Shown here: piece by piece, positions 1 through 10,371 of the stretch
Layout of the letters: every line of letters begins with the position of its first letter
How positions within the stretch are numbered: the stretch's first letter is position 1
Source of the DNA: Furcasterigmium furcatum
Lineage: Eukaryota; Ascomycota; Sordariomycetes; Glomerellales; Plectosphaerellaceae
Direction of reading: 5' to 3'
Length of the DNA stretch: 64,000 nt
Assembly (NCBI GenBank): GCA_001599815.1
Contig: BCIA01000001.1
Span: 7,066,641-7,130,640 of the forward strand
The notes under the pieces: model-generated
What the model was told of the DNA's origin: nothing
Database searches by the model: none
Seen by the model: only the letters and a program-made list of their open reading frames with translations
Program-made: the position numbers and the translations under genes

Positions 1-3000
1 TCGCTTTCCCTGTCGTTGCTAGCTCGATGACATCTTTCCAGCGGATCCAGAACTTTTTGAACGGCAAGGAGCGGCGCGACAACAGGATCACTGCACGAGG
101 AGGGACGAAGGATGTCATCCACAGCGATGTCGGCAAGGATTGGAACGAGGCCACGAAAACCGAGTCGCAGGATATCATTCTGGAACAGCAGGCTCCAGCT
201 CCCCTCGAAGATGGTCTCATTGCCTCGGTTCAAGGCAAGTTCTCGTGGTCTGACGACGCGGAGCCCGTTATCGACATCAGCGGCTGGGACATCCGGACCA
301 AGGCTTTCACTCTTCTCCTTGGGCCTGTCGGATGCGGGAAGTCGACACTTCTGAAGACCCTTCTGGGCGAGCTTTCGGGTTTCGAAGGGACCGTCCGCAC
401 CAACTTCGCAAGGGTCGGGTACTGCAGCCAGACCGCTTGGCTCCCGAACGATACGGTGCGCGGTATCATCGTTGGGCCGGCAGACTTCGATGAGGCCTGG
501 TACCGTCAGGTCCTGAGGGCGTGTGCCCTGGAGCAGGACATCCAAGAGTGGCCCAAAGGAGAGGACACCATTGCTGGAACCATGGGAATCTCCATGAGTG
601 GTGGCCAGCGACATCGTCTGGTATGTGCCCAATCCGACTCTACGTGACAGCCTTTACGAGAATGCTGACGCCCAGGTAGTCGATCGCACGTGCTTTGTAC
701 TCCCGAGCCGAGTTCCTAATCTTCGACGACCCCTTTAGTGGCCTTGATGCCGAAACGGAGGACATTATCTTCCACAACTTGCTGGGAGACGGCGGGCTGC
801 TGCGGCAGGTAGAGATGACGGTTGTTCTCGCCTCGTCTGACGGTACGTACATTCTTGCCGATCACGCCGGATACCGACTGACTGTTCCTAGTTCGCCGCG
901 CGCCGTACGCCGATCAAATTGTGCTCCTGAGCGACAAGGGGCGGATCACCGAGGCCGGCACCCCTGAAGAGCTCGGCCCCAAACTGGGAACCCCTGAGAC
1001 GGGACAGGGCCCAATCACGCGTCCGGCGGGTGGCCTTTCAGCAGGCAGATATGAAGAAGGCGGCCGAGCGGGTGTTCCGAGCCAGACGATGGTCGCAGAC
1101 ATGGAGTACCAGGCCCAAACTGCCCGTCGCTTGGGTGATTCCAAGCTCTATAGCTTCTACGCCGGCGCAGTTGGCTGGGTTCCCCTGGCACTGTTTGTCG
1201 GATCGATGGCCATCTTTGCCTTTTGCAGCTCCTTTCCCAGTAAGTCTGCCTGCTATAGGAGTACCGAAAACACGGTATGTCTCTGACGCCATGCACAGAT
1301 ATCTGGTTAAAGTGGTGGGCGGAGGCCAACCTCACAGGGTCGGACTCTAATCTGGGCAAATGGCTCGGTGTCTACGTTGCCCTCGGTGTAGGCTCAGTCC
1401 TTTCCGTGCTATTTGGTTCATGGTAAGTATGCCCGTCAGAGGCCCTGTGGGTTGAGGATCTGACCGTCTTGATTCCAGGGAGCTCTTCATCAGCGTCATC
1501 AACAACTCAGGCATCTACTTCCACAACCTTCTCGTGGAAGCCACCTCAAAGTAGGATATCTTCTTCTGCAGATGAATCGGCCCAAGTTGACGAGTTCTAG
1601 GGCATCTTTGACTTTCCATTCAACTGTGGATAGCGGTGTTACCGTCAACAGATTCAGCCAGGATCTCCAACTTATCGACATGGAGTTGCCAGCGACTGCG
1701 CTGGGACTCGCCGTCGGTACGTATTCACAGCACTTACACTTGTTACACGATAAGGCAGGCGCTGATACAGTTCTCTGGAACAGGAGTTGCTTTTGGAATT
1801 GCAGAATTCGTCATGATCGCCGTGTCCTCACGTTACATCGCCGTGATACTGCCCTTCCTGATCCTCTGCTTCTACATGATCCAGCACTTCTACCTACGGA
1901 CATCCCGACAGATTCGTCTCCTCGACATTGAGCTCAAAGCGCCTCTCTACACGCAGCTCATCAAGACCATCGACGGCCTCGTGACGATCAGGGCATTCCA
2001 GTGGCAGGACAACTTCGAGGAGAAGAACATGGAGCTCCTGAACAACTCGCAGCGGCCGAGCTACCTCCTGTACTGCATCCAGCGGTGGCTCACCTTCTCC
2101 GTCGACATGATGATCGCGGCCATTGCCCTGATCTTGATCGTGGTCACGACCACGCTGCGAGAGCAGATCGGGCCCGGCTACATGGGCATTGCTCTTAGCA
2201 ACATCTTGTCGTTCAGCGAGACCGTCAAGGGCGCGCTGACGTCGTGGGTCATGCTGGAAATTGCCATCAGCGCTGTTGCTCGGATCCGGGCATTCTCCCA
2301 GACGACCGAGCCGGAGGCCGGCCCAGACGAGGCGTTGAAAGAGCCGGAGCAGGATGACTGGCCGAGCCAGGGAGCCGTGGAGCTTCGTGGCGTAACCGCT
2401 TCGTATCCGTGAGTGTCCGCTTGCTTCCATTTTCCGACTTTCAGAGGCTAACTCGGGGTCAGCTCGACGGGGACTGTTTTGCATGATGTTGGTCTGTCTA
2501 TCGAACCCGGCCAGAAAGTAGCAATCTGTGGCCGGAGCGGGAGGTGAGTTGCCCTACATCCATCTGCGGACTGACACCCGTCTGACATCCAGCGTCATCT
2601 CAGCGGCAAGAGCTCGCTGGTTCTCTGCATTCTCCGCCTGATGAACCTGGACTCCGGATCCATCTCGGTAGACGACATCGACCTGTCCACCGTTCCGCAC
2701 GAACATATCCGCACACAGCTGACGACGGTGCCTCAAGACGCATACATCTTCGATGGCACCGTCCGGCTCAATGTCGACCCCGAAGAGACCACGTCGGACG
2801 AAGAAATCCAGCAAGCACTGGAAAAGGTGCAGCTCTGGACCAAGGTCGAGCAGAGAGGAGGCCTCGATGCAGCCATGCACGACAAGTTCTTCTCCCAGGG
2901 CGAGATGCAGTTGCTCGTATTTGCGAGGGCCATGCTGCGGAAGAGCAAGGTGCTCATCTTGGACGAGTTCACCAGCAGGTAAGCCCCCCTTCTCATCCGT

Positions 3001-3276
3001 CCCTCATCTTGGTGAAGGTTGCAGGCGCTGACCCGTGGGGCTGGCAGCTTGGACGACGATACGAGCGGTATTGTGTATGATGTTCTGAATACGTGGTTTG
3101 AAGGACGGACTGTCATCACCATCGCGCACAAGCTGGAGTCAATTCTCGGCTTTGATAGGGTGGCGGTGATGAGCACGGGGAGGGTGGTTGAGTTTGATGA
3201 GCCGAAGAAGCTCTTGGAACGGGAAGACTCGGCCTTTAAAAGGCTTTTCGACTCTTCGACAGGAAAGGGGGAGTAA
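1..3276 (+). CDS. ABCC-type (MRP-like) ABC transporter, 3' part
   Basis: ATP-driven membrane exporter of the multidrug-resistance-associated family; substrate unknown. The gene enters from the left edge (codons in frame from base 3), so the first membrane domain is missing; 916 residues are visible. Exons read as 1-620, 680-842, 892-1239, 1299-1422, 1479-1550, 1601-1716, 1784-2408, 2463-2543, 2604-2978, 3048-3276, all phases consistent. NBD1 has Walker A GPVGCGKST near visible residue 109, signature SGGQR and a Walker B ending FDD, so Asp replaces the catalytic Glu, as is usual in ABCC NBD1. The second membrane domain follows, containing the SGVTVNRFSQDL segment typical of ABCC proteins. NBD2 has Walker A GRSGSGKSS split by an intron, an unusual signature FSQGEMQ and Walker B LILDE followed by FTSSLD instead of ATSSLD. 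Most likely plasma-membrane or vacuolar; that is family knowledge, not seen in sequence. Confidence 0.93.
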
Positions 3277-3636
3277 TTCCGGGATGCTTTGGGCCCTGGG
3301 CAGCATCCCAACAGCAGCCGTGAGGGAGGAGAAGAACTTCGTTATGTCTTGTAATACAGTGCCCGGATGGGGTATTTTCAGGGGGCTCACTGCTCTTCTC
3401 ATAAAATAGATACAGATAGATCTATAAACGCCTCTCAACCTCAACTTTTGTGAGTAACTACCTGGTATGTAAAGGGGCTGTTGGAGTGAGGCCCCGTTCC
3501 TGGTGTGTTATTCGGTGTGGCTCGGTGAGACGCACGGACCATGAAGTGGGGCTCGGTCGACTTCTGCGACTTGATCCATCGCATCGCCTGATTTCCGATC
3601 TTCAGTCTTGCATGTGGAATTGCGCCAAAGTCCACC
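3277..3636. other. intergenic region, ABC transporter to COA1
   Basis: Holds the 3' end of the transporter transcript and the promoter and leader of COA1. No coding or repeat structure seen. Confidence 0.6.
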
Positions 3637-4363
3637 ATGATCTCAAATACAGTCGCACGGCGAGCCCTGCTCTCGCTGAGCAGGACACAAACAACAGCGG
3701 CACTGCCGTCCCACATTCTCCGGACCGCCCGGACAGGCTCCGGCGTCTTCCAGCAGCGATGGCGCACCGCCGCTCCGAAAGAAGGCGACGGCCCATTGCT
3801 GAGCCGCCGCGCAGACCGTGAGCTGCCGGGTGAGTAGACCTGATACCCTCCTCTCGGGCGACTGGCTGACAGCCCTAGAAATATCCGAAGTCACGTTCAG
3901 CTGGGGCAGGACGCTGCCCATCTTCGTCGTCCTCATCGCCGTCTCCTCCCTCGCCATCTTCAACTACCAAAAATCCTCCTCCCCCGTCGTCTCCTCGACC
4001 CTCTACGCCCTCCGAGTCTCCCCCAAGGCCCGCGAACTCCTCGGCGACGAGATCTACTTCAAGCACCAGATCCCCTGGATCAGCGGCGAGATGAACCAGC
4101 TCCACGGCCGCATCAGCATCTACTTCAAGGTCAAGGGCACCAAGGACGAGGCCGTCATGCGCTTCAGCAGCTTCCGCCTGAGCCACAAGGGGCTCTTCGA
4201 GACCACCGAGTGGAGTCTCGAGATGCCCGACGGCCGCAAGATCGACCTGCTGGACGGCGGCGACCCCTTCAGGGGCATCGTGGGTAGCGACCTCGAGCCT
4301 GACGAGGAGGAGCTGGCTGCCGCCGCGGCCACCCGCGGCTTCCGCCAGTCGACCTACAAATAG
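3637..4363 (+). CDS. COA1: Cytochrome c oxidase assembly factor Coa1
   Basis: Mitochondrial inner-membrane factor that acts with Mss51 and Shy1 in early Cox1 maturation for complex IV (family knowledge). Exons 3637-3829 and 3879-4363 are joined through a 49-nt GTGAGT intron, giving 225 residues. The N terminus (ISNTVARRALLSLSR) is basic and hydroxylated like a matrix-targeting presequence. A single membrane segment (LPIFVVLIAVSSLAIF) lies near residues 77-93. It is followed by the conserved globular part containing DEIYFKHQIPWISGEMN and the GRISIYFKVKG strand typical of the Coa1/Tim21-like fold. The tail is acidic and Ala-rich. The start was chosen because it opens the targeting peptide. Tim21 was considered, but the IPWISGEMNQL segment fits Coa1 better. 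Confidence 0.88.
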
Positions 4364-4570
4364 ACAAAAAGACAAGGAAACATTGGCATGGTAGATGGAA
4401 CAAGGGATATATGTTGTATCAGGAAAAAGGACTCTCTGCCGAGTCTATATTTTGAGGTCCTTAACGCCTCGTCGATGTGTAGATGTACAACAGCTGTATA
4501 GTACAATTCTCAAGCCCTCCCGAGACTTTCCTTCCCTCCCCCTATCGCCGTCCATGGTACAATCCTCTCT

Positions 4571-5626
4571 TTATACACGGTCGATGTTGAACCGTCTCTC
4601 GTCCTTCATCTGCAAATGCCTCTCCCGTGCCTGCTGCAGCTTCTCACCCGCGTCCGCGTTGGCCTCCAGCAGCTCCGCCAGCTTGGCCTCGCGGTGCGGC
4701 AGCGCCGGCGCCCTCCTCTTGACGGAGTCCTGCAGCTTGACGAGGCACCCCTTGGGGCCGGCGATGGGCCCGCTGACGACGACGGTGCCCAGCTCGTTGT
4801 CCACCGACAGCACCGTCAGGTTCTGCACGGTCACGCGCTCGTTGCCCATGCGTCCGGGCATCTTCTTGCCGGGCATGACCCTGGAGCCGGAACCCTGACC
4901 GGGACCCGTGGTACCCATGGTCCTGTGGTTCAGCGAGTTACCGTGCGACGCGCCCTGGCCCTTGAAGCCGTGGCGCTTCATGCCACCCGCGAAGCCCATG
5001 CCGCGGCTGTTGGAGCGGACGTCGACGTACTGGCCCTTCTGGAACCAGTCGGGGCTGAGGACGGCGCCGACGGGGAGCAGGCCCTCGGCGCCGCGGACGC
5101 GGAACTCGGCGAGGTGGCGCTTGGGGAAGATGCCCTTGGCCTCGTAGTAGCCGAGCTGGGGGCGGGTGACGTTCCTGGGCTCCTTCTGGCCGAGGCCAAC
5201 CTGGACGGCCCAGTAGCCGCTGCTCTCGCGGTCCTTGCAGGCGACGACCTGGACCTGGTCGAGCTGGAGGACGGTGGCGGGGACGCGGCGGTGGCCGACG
5301 AAGACGGAGGTCATGCCCTTCTTGATGGCGAGGACGCCGGTGCGGAGGGGCGTGGTCTTCTCCTTGCGCGCGAGGGCGGCGGCGGGGCCGGTCGTCGGGT
5401 CGGGGAGGCCGGCGGTCACCTGGTTGAAGCGCTTGGGCTTCGCGCGGTGCGGAAGCGTGGTCCAGCCGGACGTGACGCCGCGGGAGGTGATTCGGGGGAG
5501 GAGTGATGTCGAGGGGGCGGCGAGTCTCGATGCTGATGTTGGGAGGGCGCGGGCGGTTGTGAGGAGGGATTGCGCGGCAGGCCCGCGGAGGGCCTGCAGA
5601 CAGCGCGGCGGTAATCGAGGCGCCAT
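4571..5626 (-). CDS. MRPL9: Mitochondrial large-subunit ribosomal protein uL3m
   Basis: Component of the mitochondrial 54S subunit, binding 23S-like rRNA near the peptidyl-transferase centre. It is one uninterrupted frame of 351 residues. The first 50 or so residues are Arg/Ser/Ala-rich without acidic residues, a mitochondrial presequence. The uL3 body follows: TGVLAIKKGMTSVF, the DVRSNSRGMGFAGGMKRHGFKG stretch (positions about 4960-5025), SLNHRTMGTTGPGQ and MPGKKMPGRMGNERVTVQNL, all hallmark uL3 segments. The Lys/Glu-rich C terminus is an extension of mitochondrial uL3. It converges with COA1 (207 bp between stops) and diverges from the LYR gene on its other side. Bacterial-type and mitochondrial uL3 are distinguished here by the presequence. 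Confidence 0.95.
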   Translation of the reverse strand: MAPRLPPRCLQALRGPAAQSLLTTARALPTSASRLAAPSTSLLPRITSRGVTSGWTTLPHRAKPKRFNQVTAGLPDPTTGPAAALARKEKTTPLRTGVLAIKKGMTSVFVGHRRVPATVLQLDQVQVVACKDRESSGYWAVQVGLGQKEPRNVTRPQLGYYEAKGIFPKRHLAEFRVRGAEGLLPVGAVLSPDWFQKGQYVDVRSNSRGMGFAGGMKRHGFKGQGASHGNSLNHRTMGTTGPGQGSGSRVMPGKKMPGRMGNERVTVQNLTVLSVDNELGTVVVSGPIAGPKGCLVKLQDSVKRRAPALPHREAKLAELLEANADAGEKLQQARERHLQMKDERRFNIDRV

Positions 5627-6124
5627 GGTGCCTGGGTGTGTGGGAGGCGGGAGGACCGCGATTGGGGTGAGGATGTCGTTCTACGCCGACTGGTGTCGTG
5701 GTGGTTGAGGTCCCTGAGATGCTGCTGCTGGGAAAGTGAAATTCTGCCGCTAGCATCAGTCCATCAATGGGTGTCACGTGCGGACGGGTAAAATGTGGGA
5801 CAGGGTTCAATTAGCTGGTGAGGGAGGTCTACTTCGAGACCAAACAAGAAGAATGTCTGTGGTTGAAGAATTTTAACAAGTTTCCAATGGAAAAGTTCAA
5901 TTAATTTCTGATTGATTGTATCTCTTTACATTTCAATCTAACGCAAAGACCTTTGGTGAAAGACTCGAGCTGCGAGCGGGTGTCTTAAATTGACCCTCAA
6001 AGCCTTGACACGAGGCACCGATTGGACCATTGAGAGAAGCGTAGACCCCCTGCCATAGCTCTCGGCTCGAGAACCATGCTCAAATCTGAGCTTCACTATC
6101 AGAACATCACTCACGCGGCTCAAG
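5627..6124. promoter_or_regulatory. shared divergent promoter of MRPL9 and the LYR-protein gene
   Basis: 498 bp separate the starts of two outward-facing genes whose products are both predicted mitochondrial. CCAAT pentamers, the core bound by the fungal Hap/CBC complex, occur at 5884-5888 (+) and, as ATTGG, at 5661-5665 and 6021-6025. Co-regulation is inferred from layout only. Confidence 0.5.
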
Positions 6125-6577
6125 ATGTCGCAACAAGAGATCATCCACGCCTACAGGCATCTGTACCGAAACCTCCTCCACGCCGTGCAGTTCCACCCCA
6201 GGGCCAGGATCAACGCCCGAGACCAGCTCCGGGAAGGATTCCGCGAGAAGAACGCGACGTTCAACCCCCTCGCCATCCAGCGAACGATCTGGTTCCTGAA
6301 AGCCGCTGCCAAGGAGCGCGGACTGGAGCACAAGATCCTGAAGAACCTCCTCAAGACCGCTCATGCCCGCAATCCAAGGACGCCGTGGAAGACGCACCTC
6401 GCCCAAAGCAAGCAGGGGAGAACAGCGTATGCTGCTGCTCATCTCCTCTGATCCTCTGAAGCTGACGACCCGCATAGAGACCAAGATGCCGGGGTTAAAA
6501 TCACCTCCAGTGTCTACGAACACTACGACATGACCATCGCGTTGCTCAACAAGAGCATGGGCCTGTGTCTCCGGTGA
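6125..6577 (+). CDS. Small LYR-motif protein (DUF1763-like), probably mitochondrial
   Basis: A 133-residue protein from exons 6125-6426 and 6478-6577. The intron (GTATGC...ATAG, 51 nt) is supported because the downstream frame continues as DQDAGVKITSSVYEHYDM and ends in MGLCLR, whereas unspliced reading ends in an arbitrary AAAHLL. An LYR tripeptide with following Arg/Phe occurs near residue 13 (YRHLYRNLLHAVQF), followed by RINARDQLREGFREK, the pattern of LYR-fold proteins that bind acyl-carrier protein and serve Fe-S cluster delivery or respiratory assembly. It resembles a fungal family I recall as DUF1763; the exact function is unknown. It shares a promoter with MRPL9, consistent with a mitochondrial role. 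Confidence 0.75.
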
Positions 6578-8065
6578 ACGCGGCTCACCTCCCAGGCGAG
6601 CTTGGAGCAGACACACGACTCGACCTTCTCCGCACCCGGCGGTCTTGGGTTCCGCCATGACTGGCTGCGAATGTCAAGATGGTGTCACAGTACGACCCTC
6701 GATGGTGTTGAGGGATAGCGGGGTATCTGAGCCATCTGCATATACATCCATGCTCATTGGGCGAGGGCACTCGACAGCGCCCTCCTGGATCCAAGCCACG
6801 TACCATCTGACAGCCAAAACTGTGGTTGTGATGGAAAGGATTCCGTGCTCGGCAGGCAATCTTGCTGGTTCGAGGTTCGCTGCGCGCGCGCTCTTCGAGA
6901 TGGTGTGGCAGATATATGAATGGTATCTACTCATCAGGGCAGAGGCCTACTGGACGCAGCGAGGCGGATGCCCTCCCGACATGCAGGCATGCCAATAAAG
7001 CAAGGGATGGACGGGGGAGGTCACAACGTCGACACCTTCACCTGGAGCACAGGGAAGTGATGGACAGAGGTGAGGCCTCTCACGTAGGAGACGCTGATCC
7101 GGCAAACGGGGTTGGCGACTGCGGGCGAATGACGTTGCAGTGCAGATGCAGCTCAGCATTCCAGCAGGTCTGGTGTGACAAGATAGCCGTTGGGGTAATA
7201 TGGGAGGCAGATATCTGGAGTTACACGGTGCATGGGAAGCGGAAAGGGGGTCATGAAGGAGGCTGAAGTACCACAAACATGGTCACCGAATGTGTTCCGG
7301 TGCTAGACCCGCCCGCCGCCTTGGGTGAGGTATTTGGGCTGTTCGAGTCGTGAGAATGACGGAAGCAACAATCTGGACCTGGACTTGGAGCTGAATCGCA
7401 CCACTTTCTCGAGTTCCATGTGATAGTGACCGCCTCAGGATTCGATGGTTCATGGTGCTTTCAGCAGATGGCATGCATTGGGCGGCATTTAGCGGCCGTC
7501 ATCGGGTCCGGTGGTGGTCCTGACGAATGGCAGAGCTCGCTTTCAGAACTTAAGTCGGCAAGCCCACTGAGCGAGTACCTAACAAAGCAAAGCGGGCAGC
7601 CCGCAAGTGGTTCATCCACCACTGACACTACGGCCTGAGACTGGGACCGCCGCCCGCATCTCGTCACAGGTCACTGACGATCACCACCTCAGTTACCTAC
7701 TTACTATCCACCAAACCCCGCAATTGCCTCTCGTCTCAGGCCGAACTTGCTCCTCGACACAATCCGCCGCAGTTTGATGGTCACAAAAGAAAGCGCGCAT
7801 TCTTCTTGGGGGTTCAGCTCTCGATCTCCCAGGTAGCTGGCATCGCTCACACTCCGACCCGGGGTGCTTCCCCCTCCGCCATCTGCTCCAGCTCGGCTCG
7901 TCTCGTCTCTGCGGCACATCTCAGCTCCGTCCCGTGGTGTGCTGTCCGTCTGGATGGACCACCTCCCGCACGCTTCTGGCCGCGCCGTGACCGCACTGAG
8001 GACCCTGACCTCCCCCGAGGTCATGGTCTGAGGGGCCGTTTGGGACCGCATACTGCCGGAACGCG
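6578..8065. other. intergenic region, LYR gene to mitochondrial carrier
   Basis: About 1.5 kb with only short incidental open frames. The part after about 7690 is C/T-rich and probably the promoter and leader of the carrier gene. No RNA gene or repeat recognised. Confidence 0.5.
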
Positions 8066-9317
8066 ATGCCCACGGAGTCTCCAGCCATCCAGAGACACCA
8101 TGTGCCGACGACCGACGCCCACAAGACGCCTGCGATCATGCCTCAGCACGAGAAGCCCAAGAGGCTGGTCAAGCGATACCGCACAGAGATTGCCGCCAGC
8201 ACGTCTTCCGTCTTCTCCACCGTTGTCGCCTTTCCCCTCGACAGCGTGAAAACCCGCATGCAGACCTACCGCTACGATGGCTTCCTCGACTGCGTCCGCC
8301 ATACGTACAGGACCGAGAACCTGAGAGGTTTCTTCCGGGGTACGTCTGCTACTTAAATTCCAAGACTTTCCTTCGCAGCAATTTCTCCGATGTGCTGAGG
8401 CTAATTGGTTTGATCTCAGGTGTCATGGCACCCACCGCCAGCGTGACCCTCGTCCGTACCGTTTCCTTCTCGATATACCAGCGGGCCAAATACTCCTACT
8501 CGGCGTGGATCAAGAAAACTTGTGGATTCGACGTCCTTGAGCACGTCAACAAGAAGGGCACGTATCCGAACCTCTATTCGGTCGCCTGCTTTGGCGCGGC
8601 CGGCGCCACCGCCGGCTCGTGCATCACCGTCGTCGCGTGCCCGTTCGAGTTGACCAAGCTCAGCGCCCAGGTGTCGGTGTTGTTGTCGGACCAGAAGAAG
8701 CTCGCTGAGGCGAACTGCCGCGTGAGCAACGGGCATTCTGTTGCGGCGAGCTACCAGAACAAGGGGACGTTCAAGACGATGCGGAATATCATACGCCACC
8801 GGGGCATATTTGGGCTCTATACCGGATTCAATCTTCACTTGCGTGAGTTCTACCCCTCTCAATGGCTGGCCCGGGAACATTCGCTGATACAGCAGCAGTT
8901 CGTGATACCTTGGGAACCGCCATCTATTTCATGGTGTACGAGAGCAGCAAACAACTCGGAACGACGTTTGGAGGCGACCATCCAACAACGAACAAACTTT
9001 CGGTAGTGGCCTCTGGAGGACTCTGTGGAATTGTATCATGGGCGATGATTTGTACGCCAGTCCCTTCTCCCACCGTTTGATGCGCTCGCTAATTCCCGGT
9101 AGACCCTATCGACTCGGCCAAGAGCATCTACCAGCGGAATTCACTCCTTTACTCGCGAAACCAGCAGGTTGAGCCGCCGCCCAGGATCGAGTTCTTCCGG
9201 AAACACATGTACCGGGGACTGGGGGTGTCCATGGGACGCTCCTGCGCAGTCAACGCGCTCTTCTTCTCGGCCTTTGAGTTCATCAAGAAGCACGTCAACT
9301 CGCTGGACGATGAGTGA
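8066..9317 (+). CDS. Mitochondrial carrier family (SLC25) protein
   Basis: Inner-membrane solute carrier of 354 residues from exons 8066-8339, 8420-8842, 8899-9051 and 9103-9317. All three carrier signatures PX(D/E)XX(K/R) are present: PLDSVKTRMQ, PFELTKLSAQ and PIDSAKSIYQ, one per repeat and each at the end of an odd-numbered helix. Matching segments such as GFFRG, GLYTGFNLHL and MYRGLGVSMGR occupy the even-helix positions. The middle matrix loop is long (QVSVLLSDQKKLAEANC...). The initiator at 8066 is the first in frame; a second Met at 8138 (MPQHEKPKRLVKRY) begins just before the first helix and could be the true start. Substrate not recognised: the contact residues do not let me place it among the known subfamilies. 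Confidence 0.88.
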
Positions 9318-10371
9318 GATGAGTGAGCGACACTGCTTGGGATTTTCCGCGGAGGATTGGCTCGCCCTATCTATTTATATGGGAACACATGTATGGTTAC
9401 GTGAAAGGCTGCATCTAAGGTCGGGGACAGGCGTTTACGGATGGATTCGACGGGAAGGGGATCACATTCGGATCGGACTCTCCCGCCGAGGTTTGGAGGG
9501 TTGCAACATGTCAGCACAGCACATGTCACTAGGATGATATCGCCTCCAACGGAACTGAAATAATTGCAGGCTTTGAATGAGATACTGGTACTCGTCGTGT
9601 GTCGTCTTGGCTGGCGAGTGATGGATTTCTGAGCTTGGCATCTCCAATTGCAGCACCAAGCACCACTGGACGGGGCCCCGCCGGGACCAGACGGCGCATA
9701 GTAAATCCGGGGCCGGCGCGCATGACCGTGGACCCCGTGCACGGATCGACCCGCCGACCTGCCTTCCTGCAGCTGCCCAGGTCCCACCTTCCACCACGAA
9801 CCTGAAGCCTGCCCAACGTGCACCCTGAATTCTGGCCGTCGCACATCTCGTCGGGCATTCATCCATCCCTCAAAGCCCCTCCTCTCCCGTCCTGCATAGA
9901 GTCTCTGCATCTCTGCTGCCGACTCCGGCCTGGGACCACGAGAGTGCAAGCGTACTGCTGCTGACCGCTTCGAGCGCCGTCCGTCTGCCTCTGACCTGCG
10001 AGCGAGCCGTTGCTTCGCATCGCATCTGACCAACCACGTACCCACGCTTCGGCGCCGGACCAGGACCTGTTTCTTTTCTTCCACTTCTCCCGGGACCACT
10101 TGCGCACCAGTTTCTTGTCTGTGTCGCTGTTCTCGCGCCTGCCTCAAGGACCGAGGACCCAACTCGGCCTCAGGCGCCAGCGTACCAAACGCGCTCTCAT
10201 ACCCTCAGTCTCCGTTGCTCACTACCCGCCGCCGGTCTCGAGTCTTCTGGTAGCCTTTGTCCTTTGCTCTGCTGCTACTGCGCTTCGTGCCATTCATTTC
10301 TCTGCTTTCTTGCCTTTGACAGTCCCAGGTTCCTACCAGGATCACCATGCTGCGGAGGTAGCACTGCCATC
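9318..10371. other. intergenic region, carrier to DUF2293 gene
   Basis: 3' flank of the carrier followed by a C/T-rich stretch from about 9840 that looks like the promoter and long leader of the next gene. No supported coding region. Confidence 0.5.

Noticed and set aside
4616..5506. 296-codon frame antisense to MRPL9
   Set aside because: Shadow of a highly GC-biased coding strand.
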